From CBDCVO01 sp965223085 (GTDB lineage Bacteria > Pseudomonadota > Gammaproteobacteria > Ga0077536), in the NCBI GenBank assembly GCA_965223085.1, contig OZ244981.1, positions 2,666,001 through 2,730,000 on the forward strand: a stretch of 64,000 bases of DNA, in the 5' to 3' direction. Below the pieces are notes generated by a model, which saw only the letters and a program-made list of their open reading frames with translations, made no database searches and had not been told where the DNA came from. How positions within the stretch are numbered: the first letter of the stretch is position 1; the number at the start of each line of letters is the position of its first letter. Positions 44,578 through 53,722 of this stretch are shown in pieces. The translations under genes were made by a program, and so were the position numbers.

Positions 44578-45543
44578 TTATGTCCCGGCAAGCCGTGCGA
44601 CCACGGGGCTAAACGCCTCCATGGTATCTACGGGCACGGTAATGTAAGAAGTACCGTACAGCTCGCGGCGACGTTCGAGCTCGGCACTTATCGCCGCGAC
44701 GCTGCCAAAGAGCGCGTGCGGATGGGTTCGCATATCTTGTTCCGATACGCCAAAGGCGCGGGCAAATTTTGCAATGATGGGATCGGGGCTGCGCGTAACA
44801 AAAGTAAAATACGCCCCGATCTCGAGTTCAAGTTCGCTAAATCTCGATCCTGCCGCCGATTTTATCCACGCGATTTTGCGCCTCGTTGCAACATCGGAAG
44901 ACGACTGGACGCCGTCGGGACCGATCGCACCGGCGCGATTATTAAAGTTCACGCTCACGATGTCTGCCTCGCGCGCGGCGAGTTCGAGGATGCGCCGGCT
45001 ACCACCGCCGATCATGAGCGGCGCTTTTCCTACGGGTTTAGGTTCACCGCGGAAGTCACGCCATTGCATTGTGCCATTCGAGAGTTCGATTACATTATCG
45101 TCTCGAAACGCGTTAATCGCTTGAATGATATCTGCTAGTCGATCGATGCGCTGCTGCGCGCTGTCGAACGGTATCCCCAGGGCTGCGTATTCCGCTTTGA
45201 CCCAGCCCGCACCGAGACCGAGTTCCAGGCGCCCGTCGGAGAGTTTGTCGATCGTCATAGCAGACTTGATCAAGGTGATCGGGTGGTGGTAGTCGATGCA
45301 AAAGACACGGCAGCCGATTTTAATGCTTTTGCTCAACGCGGCCGCATAAGCCATGGCCGGTATCGCGGCGAGGTTTTGCACCGGGTGATTTGCTTTTTTG
45401 AGCGCCGGTCCGGCGCCGATCAAGTGATCGGCGAGATGAAACGCGGCGTAACCTAAGGTCTCCGCCGTTGTTACTTGTTTAGCCCAGTCTTGTGCGGAAT
45501 CAGCACTGAACGACTGTACGCCGAAGCGGAACGGGCGGGGCAT
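44578..45543 (-). CDS. LLM-class flavin-dependent oxidoreductase
   Basis: 321 residues of the luciferase-like monooxygenase fold: 'FGVQSFSADSAQDWAKQV', 'ETLGYAAFHLADHL', 'SDGRLELGLGAGWVKAEYAA' and 'KAPLMIGGGSRRILELAA'-type core. Most members with this pattern use F420, others FMN. Third gene of a minus-strand operon (P450, SDR, LLM), starting 3 bases after the SDR stop. Presumably oxidises or reduces an intermediate of the same pathway. Confidence 0.9.
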   Translation of the reverse strand: MPRPFRFGVQSFSADSAQDWAKQVTTAETLGYAAFHLADHLIGAGPALKKANHPVQNLAAIPAMAYAAALSKSIKIGCRVFCIDYHHPITLIKSAMTIDKLSDGRLELGLGAGWVKAEYAALGIPFDSAQQRIDRLADIIQAINAFRDDNVIELSNGTMQWRDFRGEPKPVGKAPLMIGGGSRRILELAAREADIVSVNFNNRAGAIGPDGVQSSSDVATRRKIAWIKSAAGSRFSELELEIGAYFTFVTRSPDPIIAKFARAFGVSEQDMRTHPHALFGSVAAISAELERRRELYGTSYITVPVDTMEAFSPVVARLAGT

Positions 45544-45546
45544 GAG

Positions 45547-46305
45547 TTAGTACTGGATCCGTTTTGTGATACCCCCGTCGATGACGACGTTCGCGCCTGT
45601 CGTGAATGCGCCGCGGGGGCTCGCAAGCAAGGCGACTTGATCGGCGACTTCTTGCGCGCTACCCATGCGCCCGAGGGGGATTTCGGCGAGGGTCGAATCA
45701 TATAAGGGCGCCATTTTTTCTTTGATCATGTCCCAGGCACCGCCCGCTACGAAAATCGGTCCCGGACTAACGGCGTTGACGCGAATTCCTTTGGGCGCCA
45801 GGTCTTGAGCCAAGGCACCGGCGTATTGTAGCAGGGCAGCTTTCATCGCGTTGTAGGGGCCCGCCGCAATAAATTTCTCCAACGCTGCGGTTGTCGCGAT
45901 CATGACAATGCTGGCATTGTCCGATTTTTTTAAATGCGGTAGCCCGGATTCGACCAAGCGTACCGCGCCTAACATATCGTGCTCGAAGTTCGCGCGCCAA
46001 CCAGCTTCGCCAGGACTATTCCCACCACTTACATTCGAAACAATGGTATCTATACCGCCAAGCGCGTCGGCTGCGGCGGTCACCCATGTTTTCAAAGCGT
46101 CACCGTCGGCTACGTCCACCTGTGCGCCAAAGGCTTGCACGCCCTTTGCTTCGAGTGCGCTGACAGCGGTTTTCACCTCCTCCGCATTCCGGGCGCAGAT
46201 CGCAACGTTACAAGCTTCGTCCGCCAGGGTGTCGGCAATCGCGCGACCTATGCCTTTGGTGCCGCCGGTAATCAGGGCTTTACCCCCTTTGAGTCCTAAG
46301 TCCAT
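45547..46305 (-). CDS. Short-chain dehydrogenase/reductase
   Basis: 252 residues from ATG 46305, preferred because the Rossmann start 'GKALITGGTKGIGRAIA' then sits at residue 7 and GGAG precedes it. Catalytic elements: N of 'SNVSGG', Ser in 'IVMIATTAALEKF', Tyr-x3-Lys in 'PYNAMKAAL', then 'RVNAVSPGPI'. NAD(P)-dependent alcohol or ketone oxidoreductase. Middle gene of the P450-SDR-LLM operon, 11 bases after P450. Confidence 0.93.
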   Translation of the reverse strand: MDLGLKGGKALITGGTKGIGRAIADTLADEACNVAICARNAEEVKTAVSALEAKGVQAFGAQVDVADGDALKTWVTAAADALGGIDTIVSNVSGGNSPGEAGWRANFEHDMLGAVRLVESGLPHLKKSDNASIVMIATTAALEKFIAAGPYNAMKAALLQYAGALAQDLAPKGIRVNAVSPGPIFVAGGAWDMIKEKMAPLYDSTLAEIPLGRMGSAQEVADQVALLASPRGAFTTGANVVIDGGITKRIQY

Positions 46306-46316
46306 GTTTGTCTCCG

Positions 46317-47501
46317 TTAGTTGCGCCGTCGGCGGCATTTTACCCATAAATGACGGTAACCTCGCATGACGTTGCCGGGGAGACGCTTCCCTTCGCCGAC
46401 AACTTCCAGACGCTCGAAGCGGTCGAGCAGATGGTGGGCGAATATTTCTCCTTCGAGTTTTGCGAGTCGGGACCCTAAACATCGATGATGGCCGTAGCCA
46501 AAAGCCAAGTGTTTGTGTCCATTGCTGCGGTCCAGTTTAAATCGATCGGGATGCGCGAAAAAGCTGGGATCGCGATTGCCTGCCGCCAGAGAAAACATTA
46601 TCCGCTCGCCAGCGGTGATCGATTTGCCACCGAGCGCGACATCTTTGGCGACCGTGCGGCAAATGTTTTGCACCGGACTTTCAAGCCTTAACGATTCGTC
46701 AATCGCTTTGCCGAGCAACGCTCTGTCTTCGCTGAGGCGGGAATATAATGCCGGTTCTTGCGCGAGTTGCACGGCAAAATTGCTCATGAAGTTGGTTGTC
46801 GTCTCGTGGCCAGCGGCCAGAAAAAAAACGCCGTGGGCGATGATTTCTTCCATCGTGAGGCGGGCGCCGTCGACTTCTGCGTGCACCATTTCGCTCAATA
46901 AGTCGCGACCGGGCTTCTCCAAGCGCGCGTGGGCCTGTGCTTTGATAAACGTCGCCATTTCTTTCAGAGCCGCTTTTTGATCGGCGGAAATCTCCGTTCC
47001 CAGGCGTTCTACTAGGGCTTCCGACCAGCGTTGAAAATCGCCACGGCGCGCGTAACTAAACCCCATGATGTCGCAGATGACCGCCGCCGGCACGGGATAA
47101 CAGATGGTCTCGACGATATCGAAGGTATCGTCGCCAATGAGGTCGAAATGCTCCGTGAAAATTTTGTCGATCTGTGCGCGCCAACCCGCAATCGCTTGGG
47201 GTGAGAACGAGCGGTAGAAAAACGCTTTCAGGCGGCCATGGCGCGGCGGATCCGTGCGCTCTATATCCGGATAGGTGCCGGGCGGGAAGGGTCCGGCCGG
47301 ATCGACACCGTCTTCCGCGCTAAAATGTTCGTGGTCACGCAGGCGCGTCACGTCGTGGTAACGCGTAAGCACGTAGTTGCCAAAACGTGGTTCGAGATAG
47401 GGCGATTCAGCCTTGCGCAGTTCGTGATAGGCGTGAAAAGGGCAGGCGGCGATGTTTGGCGCAAAGAGGTCTATCGTGTCGTTATCGGATTTAGGCATCA
47501 T
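46317..47501 (-). CDS. Cytochrome P450
   Basis: 394 residues, a soluble bacterial P450. I-helix 'AAGHETTT' (230-236), E-x-x-R at 269-272 (ESLR), haem loop 'FGYGHHRCLGSRLA' with Cys341. Start at MMPKSDN, with either of two adjacent ATGs. First gene of its operon, divergent from the acyl-CoA dehydrogenase operon. No ferredoxin gene is adjacent. Probably hydroxylates a hydrophobic substrate ahead of the SDR step. Confidence 0.95.
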   Translation of the reverse strand: MMPKSDNDTIDLFAPNIAACPFHAYHELRKAESPYLEPRFGNYVLTRYHDVTRLRDHEHFSAEDGVDPAGPFPPGTYPDIERTDPPRHGRLKAFFYRSFSPQAIAGWRAQIDKIFTEHFDLIGDDTFDIVETICYPVPAAVICDIMGFSYARRGDFQRWSEALVERLGTEISADQKAALKEMATFIKAQAHARLEKPGRDLLSEMVHAEVDGARLTMEEIIAHGVFFLAAGHETTTNFMSNFAVQLAQEPALYSRLSEDRALLGKAIDESLRLESPVQNICRTVAKDVALGGKSITAGERIMFSLAAGNRDPSFFAHPDRFKLDRSNGHKHLAFGYGHHRCLGSRLAKLEGEIFAHHLLDRFERLEVVGEGKRLPGNVMRGYRHLWVKCRRRRN

Positions 47502-47605
47502 CTCGTCTCTCAGTGCACCTACCAGGCAGGTAATTTGCGCTGGTAGTTTTTACGTTCTTTACCACTATGATCGCGGCCCTAGTGTTCTTCGGCTCTAGGA
47601 CTATC

Positions 47606-47623
47606 GCATAATGCGGATTATGC
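47606..47623. promoter_or_regulatory. Palindrome in a divergent promoter region
   Basis: gcataat (47606-47612) and attatgc (47617-47623) are a perfect inverted repeat around gcgg, between the P450 and acyl-CoA dehydrogenase operons. A candidate operator for a shared regulator that is not in the window. Confidence 0.5.
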
Positions 47624-47689
47624 ACGAAGTACGAGCACGTCCGGAACCTACCATCGGCCGCGAACTATGGCGCACAGGGGGTTGCAAAC

Positions 47690-48853
47690 ATGAATTTTAG
47701 TTTCAACGAAGAGCAACAGATCTTCCGCGACATGGTGCGTAAATGGGTTAGCAATGAATGTCCGAAAGATTGGTGTCGGGAGTTGGAGCGCCGCGAGGGC
47801 GAATATCCGCAGGCCCTGTGGGACAAGCTCACTGAGGCGGGTTTTAACGGCATCGGGATCCCCGAGCAGTACGATGGTCTCGGTGGGGACATTATCACGC
47901 AGGCGATTTTTATGCGGGAGTTCGCGCGCCACGCCGGCGGACTTGCTTGGATTTGGGGATGCACGTCATTTTCTGGGGTTAAGTCGATCGGTTTCTACGG
48001 TAGCGAAGCACAGAAACAACGCTTTTTACCGGCAATGGCGGCCGGCAAGTTGCGTGTTGCAATGGCGTTTACTGAGCCTGGAGGTGGTACCGACGTGCTC
48101 GGGGCATTGAAAACCGAGGCGGTCAAATCGGACGACGGTTGGACGCTCAATGGCGAGAAAATCTGGAGCACCACCGCCGATACCGCGGACTATTTGCTTG
48201 TACTTGCACGCACCGACAAAGCGGCGAAAAAACGCTCACAGAGCGTCTCGCTTTTTTTTGTGCCGCGCACAAGCGCAGGCATAACGATAACGCATCTGCC
48301 GAAACTCGGTATGCGTGCGGTGAATTCTTGTTCGGTGCACTTCGACAACACCCCCGTTGCGGGTGATTTATTGTTGGGTGAACAGGGCAATGTTTGGGCA
48401 CATACGACCAAAACCTTGAACAATGAGCGTATCGTCAACGCCGCGATGTGCACGGGGATCATCGATGGCGTACTGGAAGATGCGCTCGAATACATGCAAA
48501 TGCGCAAAGCATTCGGTAAGTTAATCGGAGAGTTCCAAGCGCTCCAACATTACGTTGCTGAAATCGCCATGGCCCAGAAGCAGGCCGAGCTCATGCTGTT
48601 CAATACAGCGTGGTTGCAGAGTAACGACCAAGATTGTGCCCTGGAAGCTGCGATGACCAAAACGGTTGCATCAGAGTACGCGAAACGGGCCGCGGATTTA
48701 GGCATATCGATACTCGGCGGTATGGGATATTCTGCCGAAACCGACATGCAGCGCTATTGGCGCGACGTACGTTTGATGAGCATCGGGCCGGTCAGCAATG
48801 AAATGGCGAGAAATATGATCGCCGAACGTTTGGGTTTGCCACGCTCGTTCTAG
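47690..48853 (+). CDS. Acyl-CoA dehydrogenase
   Basis: 387 residues, full-length FAD enzyme: 'GIGIPEQYDGLGGDIITQA', 'VAMAFTEPGGGTDVLGALKT', 'LNGEKIWSTTADTADYLLVL', 'RKAFGKLIGEFQALQHYVAE' and 'ILGGMGYSAETDMQRYWRDV'. Glu and Arg residues at usual places suggest true alpha,beta-desaturation of a CoA thioester. First gene of ACAD-NTF2-acyl-CoA ligase operon. Confidence 0.95.
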   Translation: MNFSFNEEQQIFRDMVRKWVSNECPKDWCRELERREGEYPQALWDKLTEAGFNGIGIPEQYDGLGGDIITQAIFMREFARHAGGLAWIWGCTSFSGVKSIGFYGSEAQKQRFLPAMAAGKLRVAMAFTEPGGGTDVLGALKTEAVKSDDGWTLNGEKIWSTTADTADYLLVLARTDKAAKKRSQSVSLFFVPRTSAGITITHLPKLGMRAVNSCSVHFDNTPVAGDLLLGEQGNVWAHTTKTLNNERIVNAAMCTGIIDGVLEDALEYMQMRKAFGKLIGEFQALQHYVAEIAMAQKQAELMLFNTAWLQSNDQDCALEAAMTKTVASEYAKRAADLGISILGGMGYSAETDMQRYWRDVRLMSIGPVSNEMARNMIAERLGLPRSF

Positions 48854-48892
48854 CCCGCATATGGCACGAGGACCGCGGATGCTAGCATTACG

Positions 48893-49267
48893 ATGAAATC
48901 AAACGCCGAGATCGTTGCGCTGTATTTCAAGGCGGTTAACGCTGAGGATTACACCGCGCTCAGTGATTTATTCCATCCCGAAGCCGAGCTGCGCCCCTGC
49001 GGTGCGGGCGTAAAATCTGGTCGCGATGCGGTCATTGCTTTCTATGCGCGCGTATTTGCTCAATTCCCTGTTCATGCAGACACGCCTACACGTGTTATCG
49101 GCGCCGCCGAGACGATCGTGGTTGAAATAAAATTTAGTGGCGAGACGAATACCGCGCAAAAAGTCGGCTTCGACGCGCTCGATGTGTTCGATTTTAAAGA
49201 CGGCATGATTGTCCGTCTAAGCCAGTGGTTCGATTCGGCCGACTTAGCGCGGCGGTTGTCAGGCTAA
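48893..49267 (+). CDS. SnoaL/NTF2-like protein C
   Basis: 124 residues: 'FKAVNAEDYTALSDLFHPEAEL', 'GRDAVIAFYARVFAQFP' and 'DVFDFKDGMIVRLSQWFDSADLA'-type pattern (parts) of the cone-fold family. 39 bases after the acyl-CoA dehydrogenase and 7 bases before the ligase, so co-transcribed. Limonene-epoxide-hydrolase- or ketosteroid-isomerase-like activity is possible but unproven. Confidence 0.85.
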   Translation: MKSNAEIVALYFKAVNAEDYTALSDLFHPEAELRPCGAGVKSGRDAVIAFYARVFAQFPVHADTPTRVIGAAETIVVEIKFSGETNTAQKVGFDALDVFDFKDGMIVRLSQWFDSADLARRLSG

Positions 49268-49274
49268 TTTAAGC

Positions 49275-50945
49275 ATGGTCGCAGCAAAAAAAAAATCCCG
49301 GGAGTGGATCGAAGTAACTACTTTCGGTGACCTTGTCGTGCGCGGTGCCGCACGCTTCTGTGACGCTGAAGCGGTTGTGTTACCCGAAGCACGCCACACT
49401 TATCGCAGCTTAGAAGCCGCGGCATTTAAAGCCGCTCGTTCCTTACTGGGGTTGGGGGTCGGGCGCGGCGATAAAGTCGGCATCTTAATGCCGAACTGCG
49501 TGGATTTTGTCGAAGTCATGTTCGGCGCGGCCTTGATAGGCGCTGTTGTCGTACCTATCAACGCGCGCTCTAAAGGTCGCGAGCTCGCCTACGTTGTCGG
49601 CAATGCTGACGTTAAGGTCTTGTTGACCAGCGATATCATCGATCAACACACGGACTACGTTGAGCTATTGCACTACTGCTTACCTAGGCTGAGCAGTGCA
49701 ACCGATGTATGCGAGCTAGATCTGCCGGAGTTACCGATCTTAAAGAGCGTGGTGCTGCTCGGGCAGAAATCTCCTGCGGGCATGCTCGATAGGCAGGGGT
49801 TCGAAGCCCTAGCTGAGCACGTTAGCGACCTCGACGTCGAGCGACTGCGGGCGCAAATCCGCGTGCGTGATATCGCAATTATGCTCTACACTTCCGGGAC
49901 GACGGCTGATCCCAAAGGTTGCCCGTTGACGCACGAGGCCTTGGTGCGTACCGCGGTCGAGGCAGGTCGCACGCGCTTTGAATTGACCGCGCACGATGTA
50001 TTCTGGGATCCCTTGCCGATGTTTCATATGAGCGCGATCCTACCGTTGGTCGCTTGCTTACACGCCGGCACCTGTTTCGTGACCTTGACGCATTTTGAAC
50101 CCGGCACAGGGATCCGGCAGCTAAAAAAAGAACGCGCGACGATTTGCTTTTCAACGTTTCCGCCGGTGACGACGGCGCTGATGAATCACCCCGACTGGGA
50201 TGCTGCGGTGGTCGATCGGATCCGCTTGATGAATAACGTGGCTCCACCTGACGCCCTGCGCGATATTCACGCCGCTTTGCCAACGATAAAACACATCAAT
50301 GCCTATGGCAGCACTGAATGCGGTGGCGTGGTTTCCTTCTCCGCGCCGGACGATCTGGACGACGTGCGGCCTACGACCTCGGGCGCACCTTTTCGCGGTA
50401 TTGAAGTCCAGATCCGTGATCTCGAAAACGGCGCGGTGATCGGCGCACCAAACGAACGCGGCGAAATCTGGGTGCGGGGCTATAACCTTTTCGAGGGTTA
50501 TCACCATGACGCTGAGAAAAACGCCGAATGTTTCGATACCGAAGGATGGTTTAATACGGGTGATATCGGCTTTCTCGACCCCGATGGTCGGATCGCTTAC
50601 CAGGGCCGGATTAAGGATATGTTGAAGATCGGCGGCGAGAACGTTGCCGCGCTGGAAATCGAATCGTTTCTGCAAACGCATCCGGCGGTCAGCATTGCGC
50701 AGGTCGTCGCGTTGCCGGATGCGAAATACGTCGAAGTTGCCGCGGCCTTCGTCGAACTTAAACCTAGTACGGCGCTGCGCGAAGCCGAGCTCATCGAATT
50801 TTGCCGCGGCCAGATCGCGACGTTTAAAATCCCGCGCTACGTGCGTTTCGTCGCCGCCGGCGAATGGCCGATGTCGGCGACGAAGATTCAAAAATTTCGC
50901 CTGCGGGAGCGACTCTGCGATGAATTAGGGATCGGTGACAAATGA
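49275..50945 (+). CDS. Acyl-CoA synthetase (AMP-forming)
   Basis: 556 residues of the ANL superfamily: ATP loop 'LYTSGTTADPKGC' (Ala replaces the usual Gly), 'AYGSTECGG', 'WFNTGDIGFLDPDGRIAYQG' and 'KDMLKIGGENVAALEIE' before the C-terminal catalytic Lys ('MSATKIQKF'). Activates a carboxylic acid to its CoA ester, which the adjacent acyl-CoA dehydrogenase could then oxidise. Its TGA lies inside an 18-bp inverted repeat. Confidence 0.95.
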   Translation: MVAAKKKSREWIEVTTFGDLVVRGAARFCDAEAVVLPEARHTYRSLEAAAFKAARSLLGLGVGRGDKVGILMPNCVDFVEVMFGAALIGAVVVPINARSKGRELAYVVGNADVKVLLTSDIIDQHTDYVELLHYCLPRLSSATDVCELDLPELPILKSVVLLGQKSPAGMLDRQGFEALAEHVSDLDVERLRAQIRVRDIAIMLYTSGTTADPKGCPLTHEALVRTAVEAGRTRFELTAHDVFWDPLPMFHMSAILPLVACLHAGTCFVTLTHFEPGTGIRQLKKERATICFSTFPPVTTALMNHPDWDAAVVDRIRLMNNVAPPDALRDIHAALPTIKHINAYGSTECGGVVSFSAPDDLDDVRPTTSGAPFRGIEVQIRDLENGAVIGAPNERGEIWVRGYNLFEGYHHDAEKNAECFDTEGWFNTGDIGFLDPDGRIAYQGRIKDMLKIGGENVAALEIESFLQTHPAVSIAQVVALPDAKYVEVAAAFVELKPSTALREAELIEFCRGQIATFKIPRYVRFVAAGEWPMSATKIQKFRLRERLCDELGIGDK

Positions 50946-50965
50946 CATCATTTGTCACCGATCCC
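50928..50965. terminator. Perfect 18-bp inverted repeat, bidirectional terminator
   Basis: gggatcggtgacaaatga (50928-50945) and tcatttgtcaccgatccc (50948-50965) are perfect inverse complements with a 2-base centre, between the convergent ligase and TonB-receptor genes. The left arm includes the last codons and stop of the ligase. Very tight loop, so it may act as DNA/RNA cruciform or terminator for both genes. Confidence 0.7.
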
Positions 50966-50975
50966 GGACGAGAAG

Positions 50976-53471
50976 CTAGAAGCTGTATTGTACTTCGAGG
51001 CCGAATTGGCGCGGCGGACTAATGGTACCGAACGACCACGTGCCCAAGCTCGTGCGCACTGCCTGGTTACCGCTAAAGCCTGGTGGCGCTGTACCCGGCG
51101 CGAGCGAACTAGCCGGCGCAAACGTTGTCCCGACGTCGAGTGCATGCAGGAGGTATTCTTCGTTCGTCAAGTTTTTACCGTACATGGAAACGCGCCAGTT
51201 ATCGCCCCACTCTAGATGTACAGAGGCGTCTACGATCCCAAACGACTCGACGAAGCTCTCGACGGAGTTATTCGTCGTCGTGAAATAATCGTCACGCCAA
51301 CGGTAATTGAGCTTCGTAATTAGAAATACGTTATCTGCGACTTGGTATTCGTACATGCCACCGACCGCGAAATTATGCTCCGGTGCCCGCCGCAATTCGA
51401 AGTGGGCTTTGTCGATGATACCAACCTGGCTGCACGGGTCGGCCACCGTGCAACCGCCAGATAGAAACGGGATCTCATAATCCTCGAAGCGTGCATCTAG
51501 GTAGCCATAGTTGAAATTCAATGTCAGGCCGTCGACGGGTACCCAGTGGGCGTCGAGTTCGACACCGTCGATCTTCGTCTCCTGGACGTTCTCTACGATG
51601 GTTACCGTACCCGCGCCACCCAATGCGGGAAACACGACTTCCTCTTGTTTGTCGTCATAAGTCGTGAAAAAGCCCGATATATTGAATTGCAGGCGGTTAT
51701 CGAGCCACCTCGATTTCAGTCCCAATTCAATGCTAGAGACTTCCTCCGGGTCGTAGGGTCCGTGGTCGAAAGCGTTCGTCGAGCGGCCGTTGAAGCCTCC
51801 GGAGCGCCAGCCTTCCGTATAAGAGGCATAGAGTAGATTGCCGTTATCAAATTCATAGGAAATGGCGGCGCGGGGGCTGAAATCGTCCCATTCCATTTTT
51901 CCAGTTTGCGGTATCAGCGCGCCAGTATTCGGGTCGGTATAAAAATTCGAACTATTGGCGATCGCCGTCGCGGGGCGTCGGCCGGCGCAATTGCCATACA
52001 AACCGGTACCAGCGACAACGGCGGGATCGTAAATACGGGCGTTGTTTGGACCAATAGCGATGCCGCCACAGGTGTCTTTTTCTTCTTCGATGTAGCGGCC
52101 GCCGAAAGACAGCACCCAGTGATCTAAGACCCGATAATCCACTTGGCCAAATATCGCCCACGACTCGGTTTCCTGGATCTGATCAAAGCCGTTGGGAACT
52201 TCGATGGCGGGACCCGGTGGTAGCCCAAAGAATAGCGGGGTGAAAAACGTGCGCTGATTGAGTTCGTATTCGCGATCCCAATAAAAGAAACCGAGCACTG
52301 AGGTTATGTTCTCAGTCCAGTTCGAATGCCAGCGCAGCTCCTGGCTCAATTGCTCGTTCTTTTGCGGCCGATTGGTATAAAACAAGTCAAACGTATAGCC
52401 GTCGAATTCTTGAATCGCCTCTTCTTCGAACTCACGATAACCGGTCACGGACACGAGCTCGTGCAGGTCATTAATACGCCATTTTGCTTCTGCGATCACC
52501 GTATGCGTTTCCAAGGATGCCGGCTGATGGCGCGTCGTGCGACTCGTGCGGTGAAAATCGTCGTCCGTATACGGATGATCACAAGATAACGGTTCAAATG
52601 CACATGCTGGTTGGCCGCCAATACCGATCGCGGCGTCCGGGTTGTTGTTACGACTGACGCTCAATGAGGTTACTGGGCGGGTATCGGTGTTTGATTTGTC
52701 GTAGTTGTAACTGACTAACAACTCCATATTGTCACGCGGCTCCCACAGCGCCGCGAACCCATAGCCATTAAAGTTCTCGCCACCTTCGTCGCTGCCCGCG
52801 CGGGCGATGTTGTTGAAATAATGGCCACCGTGCAAGCTTACGGCCGTTATCTTAGTCGACAACGTACCGTTCAATAGCGCCGGCAAGTGCAGCACGCCTT
52901 TATAGTCGTTTTTACCATCGCTGCCAGCGGTGATGGCGAACTTGCCGCCCCACTCGCCGCGCGGCCGCGTACGGCGTATATTTAGCACGCCGCCGATCGT
53001 GTTCTTACCAAACAAGGTGCCCTGGGGACCACGCAGCATTTCTACCCGCTCGGCATCCCATAAATGCACCAACGCACCCGTGGCAGTGCCCAGAAACAGG
53101 CCGTCGATGACGACCCCGACCGCGGGGTCAAAGGATTGTTCAACGTCGTCCATGTTGATGCCGCGCGACATGAACGAAATGGTGCCATTGCCGAGTATCG
53201 GATCGATCATAATATTCGGTGAAATGTCTTGAACATCCTGCACGTCACGGACAATCGCACGCTCGATCGCTTGGGCATCGTAGGCGCTTACCGAGATCGG
53301 AACGTCTTGAATGTTTTCCTCTCGCTTCTGAGCGGTTACGGTCACTTCTTCGACCTGGGTGGTAATGTCGCGGGCCATAACTTGAGGTGCCAGCACCGCC
53401 GCCGCGCCAACGGCCCAACAACTGCTCACCAAGGTGCGCATTGGTCGCGTCGAATTCGATCGATAAAACAT
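50976..53471 (-). CDS. TonB-dependent outer-membrane receptor (copy 2)
   Basis: About 831 residues from ATG 53471; ATGs at 53531, 53501 and 53441 are alternatives. Signal 'MRTLVSSCWAVGAAAVLAP', TonB box 'EEVTVTAQKR', plug ('ENIQDVPISVSAYD', 'SRGINMDDVEQSFDPAVGVV', 'MLRGPQGTLFGKNTIGGVL'), barrel, terminal Phe (VQYSF). The plug pattern is typical of receptors linked to aromatic or terpenoid degradation. Lies inside the catabolic cluster and probably imports its substrate. Confidence 0.93.
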   Translation of the reverse strand: MFYRSNSTRPMRTLVSSCWAVGAAAVLAPQVMARDITTQVEEVTVTAQKREENIQDVPISVSAYDAQAIERAIVRDVQDVQDISPNIMIDPILGNGTISFMSRGINMDDVEQSFDPAVGVVIDGLFLGTATGALVHLWDAERVEMLRGPQGTLFGKNTIGGVLNIRRTRPRGEWGGKFAITAGSDGKNDYKGVLHLPALLNGTLSTKITAVSLHGGHYFNNIARAGSDEGGENFNGYGFAALWEPRDNMELLVSYNYDKSNTDTRPVTSLSVSRNNNPDAAIGIGGQPACAFEPLSCDHPYTDDDFHRTSRTTRHQPASLETHTVIAEAKWRINDLHELVSVTGYREFEEEAIQEFDGYTFDLFYTNRPQKNEQLSQELRWHSNWTENITSVLGFFYWDREYELNQRTFFTPLFFGLPPGPAIEVPNGFDQIQETESWAIFGQVDYRVLDHWVLSFGGRYIEEEKDTCGGIAIGPNNARIYDPAVVAGTGLYGNCAGRRPATAIANSSNFYTDPNTGALIPQTGKMEWDDFSPRAAISYEFDNGNLLYASYTEGWRSGGFNGRSTNAFDHGPYDPEEVSSIELGLKSRWLDNRLQFNISGFFTTYDDKQEEVVFPALGGAGTVTIVENVQETKIDGVELDAHWVPVDGLTLNFNYGYLDARFEDYEIPFLSGGCTVADPCSQVGIIDKAHFELRRAPEHNFAVGGMYEYQVADNVFLITKLNYRWRDDYFTTTNNSVESFVESFGIVDASVHLEWGDNWRVSMYGKNLTNEEYLLHALDVGTTFAPASSLAPGTAPPGFSGNQAVRTSLGTWSFGTISPPRQFGLEVQYSF

Positions 53472-53722
53472 CGGCTTGCCCCCATAAGAACTGCGCGTCA
53501 TTATGCCACCAAATTGTGGAAATGCTACCACTTATGCATCTAATTGTGGTGTTTTCGAGACAGCTCGTCGAGCTATTCGGGATCATGCGGCGTTCCCGAT
53601 CCGTGCGGCCTTGTCATGTCGCCACCTTTGTTGCCCCGCTTAGATTCAGGGGCGGTTTGTTGACAGAAATAGGGAAACGCGTAAGTTATCGCTACTGCGA
53701 GGTGTGAGATGGTAGCGACCGA

